A stretch of DNA of 64,000 nt from Hydrogenophilus sp. (lineage in GTDB: Bacteria; Pseudomonadota; Gammaproteobacteria; Burkholderiales; Thiobacillaceae): positions 62,001 through 126,000 of the forward strand of contig DYFK01000010.1 in the NCBI GenBank assembly GCA_020725265.1, read 5' to 3'. Positions 59,097-64,000 of the stretch are shown piece after piece; the first letter of the stretch is position 1; every line of letters starts with the position of its first letter. Both the position numbers and the translations under genes were made by a program. The notes under the pieces were generated by a model, which did no database searches, was not told the origin of the DNA, and saw only the letters and a program-made list of their open reading frames with translations.

Positions 59097-59555
59097 ATGG
59101 AAAACCAGGACGCGCCCGATTTCGAACTGCCCGCCACCGGCGGCGGCAGCGTGCGTTTGAGCGACTACCGGGGACGCGGTGTCGTCCTCTATTTCTATCC
59201 CAAGGACAACACCCCGGGCTGCACCACCGAGGGACGTGATTTCGCCGCGCTGTACGCCGATTTCCAGGCGGCCGGTTGGGATGTCCTCGGCGTGTCGCGC
59301 GACAGCGTGCGCTCGCATGAAGGATTCAAGGCCAAGCAGGGCCTGCCGTTCACGCTGCTGGCCGATGTCGACGAGCGGGTTTGCGAGCAGTATGGCGTCA
59401 TGAAACTGAAAAACATGTATGGCAAACAGGTGCGGGGTATCGAACGCAGCACTTTCGCCATCCGGCCGGATGGCGTCGTCGCGCGGGTCTGGCGCGGCGT
59501 CAAGGTCCCCGGACATGCCGAGGCGGTGCTGGCGTTCGCGCGAACGGGCGCGTGA
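59097..59555 (+). CDS. bcp: Bcp-type peroxiredoxin
   Basis: A 152-residue thioredoxin-fold peroxidase that reduces peroxides. The peroxidatic cysteine is Cys42 in NTPGCTTEGRDF; the conserved Thr and downstream Arg of the active site (ERSTFAIRPDG region) are present. The resolving cysteine found five residues after it in Escherichia coli Bcp is absent (arginine instead), so recycling may need another thiol partner; ERVCEQYGV holds a second cysteine. GAGAGG lies upstream of ATG 59097. It is 51 bases upstream of the phoH-like gene. Confidence 0.93.
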   Translation: MENQDAPDFELPATGGGSVRLSDYRGRGVVLYFYPKDNTPGCTTEGRDFAALYADFQAAGWDVLGVSRDSVRSHEGFKAKQGLPFTLLADVDERVCEQYGVMKLKNMYGKQVRGIERSTFAIRPDGVVARVWRGVKVPGHAEAVLAFARTGA

Positions 59556-59606
59556 CACCATCCTCCCGAGATCAGCGTTCTTCAATCCGAAACGGAACCG
59601 AAACCG

Positions 59607-61010
59607 ATGGCGCGTAAAACCGGCAAGAAACAGACCAAGCTGTTCGTACTCGACACCAACGTCCTCCTTCACGACCCCACCTGCCTGTACCGCTTCCAGG
59701 AGCACGACATCTATCTGCCGATGGCGACCCTGGAGGAACTCGACCACAACAAGAAAGGCATGTCCGAGGTGGCGCGCAACGCCCGCCAGGTCACCCGTTT
59801 CCTGGACGAGATTGTCAGTGGCGCCGAACTCAACATCCACGAGGGCGCGCCGCTCGCCGAACACAGCCACAAGGCGGCGACCGGCCGGCTGTTCCTGCAA
59901 ACCCATCCGATTTCCGGCGACCTCACCGCCGTGCTGCCGTTCAGCAAGGTCGACAACCAGATCCTCGGCGTCGTCGCCCACCTGGCCAAGCAACAGCCGG
60001 AGCGGCAGGTGGTGCTGGTGTCCAAGGACATCAACATGCGCATCAAGGCGCGCGCGCTCGACATCGCCGCCGAGGATTACTTCAACGACAAGGTGCTGGA
60101 AGACACCGACCTGCTTTATTCCGGCGTCATGGAACTGCCGCCGGATTTCTGGGACAAGCATGCCAAGGGCATGGAGTCGTGGCAGAAGGATGGCCGTTCC
60201 TATTACCGCGTCACCGGGCCGGTGGCGGCCGCGCTTCTGGTCAACCAGTTCGTCTGGCAGGAATCGCCGACGCCGTTCCAGGCGCGCGTGATCGAGGTCG
60301 CCGGCAATACCGCGACGCTGGTCACGGTGAAGGACTACAGCCATCACAAGAATGGCGTCTGGGGCATCACCGCGCGCAACCGCGAGCAGAACTTCGCGCT
60401 CAACGCGCTGATGGATCCGGACATCGACTTCGTCTCCCTGCTCGGCCAGGCCGGCACCGGCAAGACCTTGCTGACGCTGGCCGCCGGCCTCACGCAGATC
60501 CTGGAGGCGAAGACCTACAGCGAGATCATCATGACCCGGGTCACCGTGCCGGTCGGCGAGGACATCGGTTTCCTGCCCGGCACCGAGGAAGAGAAGATGA
60601 CGCCGTGGATGGGCGCGCTGGAGGACAACCTCGACGTGCTCAACAAGACCGACGAGGAAGCCGGCGAATGGGGCCGCGCGGCGACTCAGGATCTGATCCG
60701 CAGCCGGATCAAGGTGAAGTCGCTCAACTTCATGCGCGGCCGCACCTTCATCAACAAGTTCCTGATCATCGACGAGGCGCAGAACCTCACCTCCAAGCAG
60801 ATGAAGACGCTGATCACGCGCGCCGGTCCCGGCACCAAGGTGGTCTGTCTGGGCAACATCGCGCAGATCGACACGCCTTACCTGACCGAGGGCAGTTCCG
60901 GCATCACTTACGTGGTCGACCGCTTCAAGGGGTGGGCGCACGGCGGCCACGTCACCCTGGCGCGCGGCGAGCGATCACGGCTGGCCGATTACGCGGCGGG
61001 TATCCTGTGA
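59607..61010 (+). CDS. PIN-PhoH family ATPase/ribonuclease
   Basis: A 467-residue two-domain PhoH2-type protein. The N-terminal PIN nuclease domain (about 10-150) has LDTNVLLHDP, LEELDHNKKG and the later VSKDINMR acidic residues. The C-terminal PhoH ATPase domain (about 260-460) has Walker A GQAGTGKT, EDIGFLPGTEEEKM, and Walker B LIIDEAQNLT with KTLITRAGPGTK. PhoH2 homologues are RNA helicase/RNases. The ATG at 59607 gives the family N-terminus exactly. No partner antitoxin gene is seen upstream. Confidence 0.93.
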   Translation: MARKTGKKQTKLFVLDTNVLLHDPTCLYRFQEHDIYLPMATLEELDHNKKGMSEVARNARQVTRFLDEIVSGAELNIHEGAPLAEHSHKAATGRLFLQTHPISGDLTAVLPFSKVDNQILGVVAHLAKQQPERQVVLVSKDINMRIKARALDIAAEDYFNDKVLEDTDLLYSGVMELPPDFWDKHAKGMESWQKDGRSYYRVTGPVAAALLVNQFVWQESPTPFQARVIEVAGNTATLVTVKDYSHHKNGVWGITARNREQNFALNALMDPDIDFVSLLGQAGTGKTLLTLAAGLTQILEAKTYSEIIMTRVTVPVGEDIGFLPGTEEEKMTPWMGALEDNLDVLNKTDEEAGEWGRAATQDLIRSRIKVKSLNFMRGRTFINKFLIIDEAQNLTSKQMKTLITRAGPGTKVVCLGNIAQIDTPYLTEGSSGITYVVDRFKGWAHGGHVTLARGERSRLADYAAGIL

Positions 61011-61103
61011 CGCGAGCGATGCTTGAGCGATCCTCGTCGCGGCGCCGATAATCCGCGATATCCGGCGGATGCCGGTTCCCCACACTCCAACAAGGAAAAC
61101 GAA

Positions 61104-62036
61104 ATGCGCAAGATGCACCTGCTCGGAACGTCCTCCCTGGCCCTGGCGCTCGCACTGTCCCTGGCCGGTTGCGGCGAGAAGACGGAAACCGACCAGGCGG
61201 CGGATACCGCCAGCGTGGTCGCCAAGGTCGATGGCGCCGTGATCACCTCCACCCATCTCGAACAGGCGCTGGTCAAGCTTGGCGAGGCCTCTCCGGAACA
61301 GGCCGGACAGGCCGCGAAACAGGCTCTGCGTTCGCTGATCGACCAATACCTGCTGGCGAAAAAAGCGGTCGAGGACAAGCTGGATGCCGATCCCAAGGTC
61401 GTCGAAGCCATGGAAAACGCGCGTCGCCAGATTCTGGCGCAGGCCTACGTCCAGCGCCTGACCGCCGATGCGCCGGCGCCGACCGAGGCCGAAATCACCG
61501 ACTACCATGACAAGCACCCGGAACTGTTCAGCGAGCGGCGGATTTACCGGCTTCAGGAAATCAGCATCCAGGCCGCGCCGTCGAGCATGGACGCGATCCG
61601 CGAGCGTCTGAGGATGGCCAAGAATCTGGGCGATTTCCTCCAGTGGCTGGAGTCCGAGAAAATCCCGGCGCGCATGGGCCAGTCGGTGAAGGCGGCCGAG
61701 CAACTGCCGCAGGAGCTGGTGGCGCGCCTGCATCAACTCAAGGATGGCCAGGTGTTCACGTTCACCACCGGCAACATCTTCAACGTCGTTGTCATTTCCG
61801 ACTCTCAGACCCAGCCGGTCAACCTGGAGCAGGCCCGGCCGGCGATCGAGCGGTTCCTGATCAACGCGAAAAAACGGGAAATCGCCGAAACGCACCTGAA
61901 AGGACTGAAGGAAAAGGCCAAGATCGAATACCTTGGCGACTACGCCGACCTCGGCAAGGAAACGGCCGCCGACGAACAGGGTGGGGAGCCCGATCCAGCC
62001 AAGGCAACCAGCCCGGCGGCCGTCGAAACCAAATAA
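61104..62036 (+). CDS. epsD: EpsD-family peptidyl-prolyl isomerase lipoprotein
   Basis: A 310-residue lipoprotein. The start ATG 61104 has AAGGAAA upstream; the lipobox LAGC is at about residues 20-23 followed by Gly. The remainder has the SurA/PrsA-like layout of EpsD proteins: an N-terminal helical chaperone part (VAKVDGAVITSTHLEQAL, IDQYLLAKKAVE), then a parvulin-like region (about 145-255, SERRIYRLQEISIQ) that is diverged, and a helical end. EpsD occurs in exosortase-linked exopolysaccharide loci. The C-terminal tail is low-complexity. It is followed 18 bases later by the DHH gene. Confidence 0.82.
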   Translation: MRKMHLLGTSSLALALALSLAGCGEKTETDQAADTASVVAKVDGAVITSTHLEQALVKLGEASPEQAGQAAKQALRSLIDQYLLAKKAVEDKLDADPKVVEAMENARRQILAQAYVQRLTADAPAPTEAEITDYHDKHPELFSERRIYRLQEISIQAAPSSMDAIRERLRMAKNLGDFLQWLESEKIPARMGQSVKAAEQLPQELVARLHQLKDGQVFTFTTGNIFNVVVISDSQTQPVNLEQARPAIERFLINAKKREIAETHLKGLKEKAKIEYLGDYADLGKETAADEQGGEPDPAKATSPAAVETK

Positions 62037-62054
62037 CACGCGCGGGAGGGAGGC

Positions 62055-63011
62055 ATGATCCACGATGCGTTCAACGGTGACGCGGATGGCATCTGCGCGT
62101 TGCATCAGTTGCGTCTGGCGGAACCGGTCGATTCGATCCTGATCACCGGTGTAAAGCGCGACATCGGCCTGTTGCGGAAAATCCAGGCGGAGGCCGGGGA
62201 TCAGGTCAACGCGCTCGACATCGCGGTCGAAAAGAACGTCGAAGCCCTGGTCGCGTTGCTGGAACGCGGCGTCCATGTGCGCTGGTTCGACCATCACAAC
62301 CCGGGCGAACTGCCCTCGCATCCGAACTTCGAGGCGATCATCGATACCTCGGCCGATGTCTGCACCAGTCTGCTGGTCGACCGCCATCTCGGTGGTGCCC
62401 ATCGCGCCTGGGCGGTGGCCGCCGCGTTCGGCGACAATCTGGCCGACGCCGCGCGCGCGGCGGCGCGCCCGCTCGGACTGGACGACGCCCGGCTAGATCA
62501 GTTGCGTGAACTGGGCGAATGCCTCAATTACAACGGTTATGGCGACAGCCTGGACGACCTGCATTTTCACCCGGCCGAGCTGTATCGCGGGCTTCACGAC
62601 TACATCGATCCGTTCGATTTCCTGCGCGAATCACCGGAGTTCCGGCGGCTCGCCCAGGGTTACGCCGAGGACATGGCGCTCGCCCAGGCCTGCCGGCCGA
62701 TCGAGGAACGGCCCTCGGGCGCGGTTTACGCGCTGCCGGACGCGGCCTGGGCGCGACGCGTCTCCGGCGTGTTCGCCAATGCGCTCGCGACCGCGCATCC
62801 GCGGCGCGCGCATGCACTGCTGACCCGCTCCCCGCGTGGGCATTTCGTGGTCAGCGTGCGCGCTCCACTGGTCAACAAGACCGGCGCCGACGAATTGTGC
62901 AAGCGCTTTCCCAGCGGTGGCGGCCGCAAGGCGGCGGCCGGCATCAATGCCCTGCCGGAAGCCGATATTCCTGCGTTCATCGCCGCCTTCCTCGAAACCT
63001 ACCCAGGCTGA
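62055..63011 (+). CDS. DHH-family phosphoesterase
   Basis: A 318-residue cytosolic protein with a DHH domain (about 1-130) and DHHA1 domain (about 240-318). FNGDADGICAL is the first metal motif, VRWFDHHNPGELP the DHH motif, IDTSADVCTSLL a further site, and RFPSGGGRKAAAGINAL the DHHA1 glycine loop. The family includes nanoRNases and pAp (3'-phosphoadenosine 5'-phosphate) phosphatases. The neighbour on the right is sulfate-activation-like, which fits a pAp-recycling role, but this is inference. GGGAGGGAGG precedes ATG 62055. Confidence 0.85.
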   Translation: MIHDAFNGDADGICALHQLRLAEPVDSILITGVKRDIGLLRKIQAEAGDQVNALDIAVEKNVEALVALLERGVHVRWFDHHNPGELPSHPNFEAIIDTSADVCTSLLVDRHLGGAHRAWAVAAAFGDNLADAARAAARPLGLDDARLDQLRELGECLNYNGYGDSLDDLHFHPAELYRGLHDYIDPFDFLRESPEFRRLAQGYAEDMALAQACRPIEERPSGAVYALPDAAWARRVSGVFANALATAHPRRAHALLTRSPRGHFVVSVRAPLVNKTGADELCKRFPSGGGRKAAAGINALPEADIPAFIAAFLETYPG

Positions 63012-63018
63012 ACATCCA

Positions 63019-64000
63019 TGGAAACCCTGATCTCCCCGTATGGTGGCCGGCTCAATGAACTGATGGTCGGCGCCGAGCGCGCCGCCGACCTGCGCCGGGA
63101 GGCGCTGGAACTGGCGTCGATCGATCTCGACTGGAGCCAGATGTGCTGGCTGGAGCTGTTGCTCGGCGGCGCGCTGTCGCCACTGGCTGGGTACATGGGC
63201 AAGGCCGAGCTGGACAGCGTTCTTTCGGGCATGGCGCTGCCGGATGGTCTGGTCTGGCCACAGCCGGTCATGCTCGCGGTCGGGGAAAAAATCGCGCGTG
63301 GTCTTCAACCCGGCCAATCGGTGGCGTTGCGTGACGGTGAGGGCTACATGCCCGCGATCCTGCATGTCACCGAAATCTGGGCGGCCGATCCCGATCACGA
63401 GATGCGCGTGGCCGAGGCCGCCGGCGTCGCGTTGTCGCAGCCCCTGGCGCGGATCGGGCAGTATTACGTGGCGGGCCGGGTCGAGGGGATCGCGCCGCCG
63501 CCCCGTTACGATTTTCCGATGTTGCGCCTGACGCCTCGCCAGGTCCGGGAGCAGTTCGCGTTGCGCGGCTGGCGGCGGGTACTGGCCTATCAGCCGGCGC
63601 AGCCCATGCACCGGCCGCAGTTCGAGTTCGTGCTGCGCGCGGCGGTGGAACACGAGGCCAATCTGCTGGTGCACGCGGTCGCCGGCTCCGATCCGGTCAT
63701 GGACGCCGGCCATTTCACCCTGGTTCGCGCCTGCCAGGCCCTGATGCCGCGGTTCCCGGCGGCCACCAGCCTGTTCGCGCTGACGCCGATGGCGCCGTTG
63801 TCGTCCGGACCGCGCGAAGCCCTGCTGCGCGCGGTGATTGCCCGCAACCACGGCTGCTCGCATCTGGTGGTCGGCGGTGAAATGGCCGTCAACGGTCGGT
63901 TGCATGGCGAACACCGGCGTGGCGAGGATCTCACCTACCTTGGCCAGGAGGGTAGTTTCGCCCAGGCCTTGCGGGCGCTGGGCGTCAAGCTGGTGGCGTT
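63019..64000 (+). CDS. ATP-sulfurylase-like protein with altered catalytic motifs, cut by the right edge
   Basis: The first 327 residues of a sulfate adenylyltransferase-family protein starting at ATG 63019. The PUA-like N-terminal domain is clear (LISPYGGRLNEL, LLLGGALSPLAGYMGKAEL, DGLVWPQPVML, PLARIGQYYVAGRV, LRLTPRQVREQFALRGWRRV). In the catalytic domain the usual QTRNPxHRAH reads YQPAQPMHRPQF, and VGRDHAG reads VGGEMAV, so the Arg/Asn, second His and GRDH are lost; GPREALLRAVI remains. Many such proteins carry an APS kinase domain beyond the point where this window ends. It is eight bases from the DHH gene. Confidence 0.8.

Overview
The window is GC-rich bacterial chromosome, densely coded on both strands, with no rRNA, tRNA, CRISPR array, insertion sequence or phage gene that I could recognise. 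No gene-free stretch exceeds about 220 bases. The gene set (Gram-negative MrpA fused to MrpB, HtpX, YbaN-type protein, EpsD-type PPIase lipoprotein, MASE1 and PAS/GGDEF/EAL proteins, IPTL/PEP-CTERM-like C-termini, glgB/glgC, PIN-PhoH) suggests an environmental Gammaproteobacterium, with a betaproteobacterium possible. It looks glycogen-storing, motile by chemotaxis, and strongly invested in sodium/proton handling. The taxonomic call is inference from protein style only.

Layout. 1-4442: a PQQ-type sugar dehydrogenase cut by the left edge, a DUF502 membrane protein, and a PhnD-like/PAS/GGDEF diguanylate cyclase. 4653-8510: an Mrp/Mbh-type antiporter operon in the order E-F-G-DUF4040-B-C-D. 8721-9815: an exported surface protein with a C-terminal sorting-type tail. 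10032-14835: three more antiporter-like (NuoL/MrpD-family) membrane proteins, the last two a tandem duplication lacking the usual TM5 glutamate. 14881-16121: two small envelope proteins. 16233-17813: a MASE1-GGDEF protein. 17990-26930: HtpX, a NavAb-like sodium channel, a Na/Pi-cotransporter-like protein, then a P-type ATPase, a CPA1 antiporter and a tandem universal stress protein. 26937-32370: a nucleotide-sugar/glycosylation cluster (glycosyltransferase, RfbF-like cytidylyltransferase, SDR epimerase, two sugar methyltransferases). 32377-36013 on the minus strand: a GT2 glycosyltransferase, a degenerate AlkP-superfamily/TPR protein, and a second exported protein with the same type of tail.

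36232-42480: a YbaN-like protein and a second, canonical Mrp operon A(B)-C-D-E-F-G. 42494-46160: a PAS/GGDEF/EAL protein, a TatD-family hydrolase and a CDP-alcohol phosphatidyltransferase. 46194-52438: carbon storage and metabolism (pgi, corA, glgB on minus; glgC diverging on plus). 52528-58173: methionine gamma-lyase, a periplasmic sensor-like protein, an MCP and an ABC-F ATPase. 58267-64000: a short DUF1631 protein, Bcp peroxiredoxin, PIN-PhoH ATPase, EpsD-type lipoprotein, DHH phosphoesterase and an ATP-sulfurylase-like protein running off the right edge.

The main theme is ion homeostasis: two Mrp-type systems, a CPA1 antiporter, a P-type ATPase, a voltage-gated sodium channel, a Na/Pi-like carrier and CorA within 64 kb. 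The secondary theme is envelope polysaccharide and surface protein production, with c-di-GMP enzymes interspersed. The most unusual items are the Mbh-ordered antiporter module with two glutamate-less NuoL-like paralogues, a metal-site-less AlkP/TPR pseudoenzyme, a shared EPRPVPV tail on two exported proteins, and an ATP-sulfurylase-like protein whose catalytic motifs are altered.
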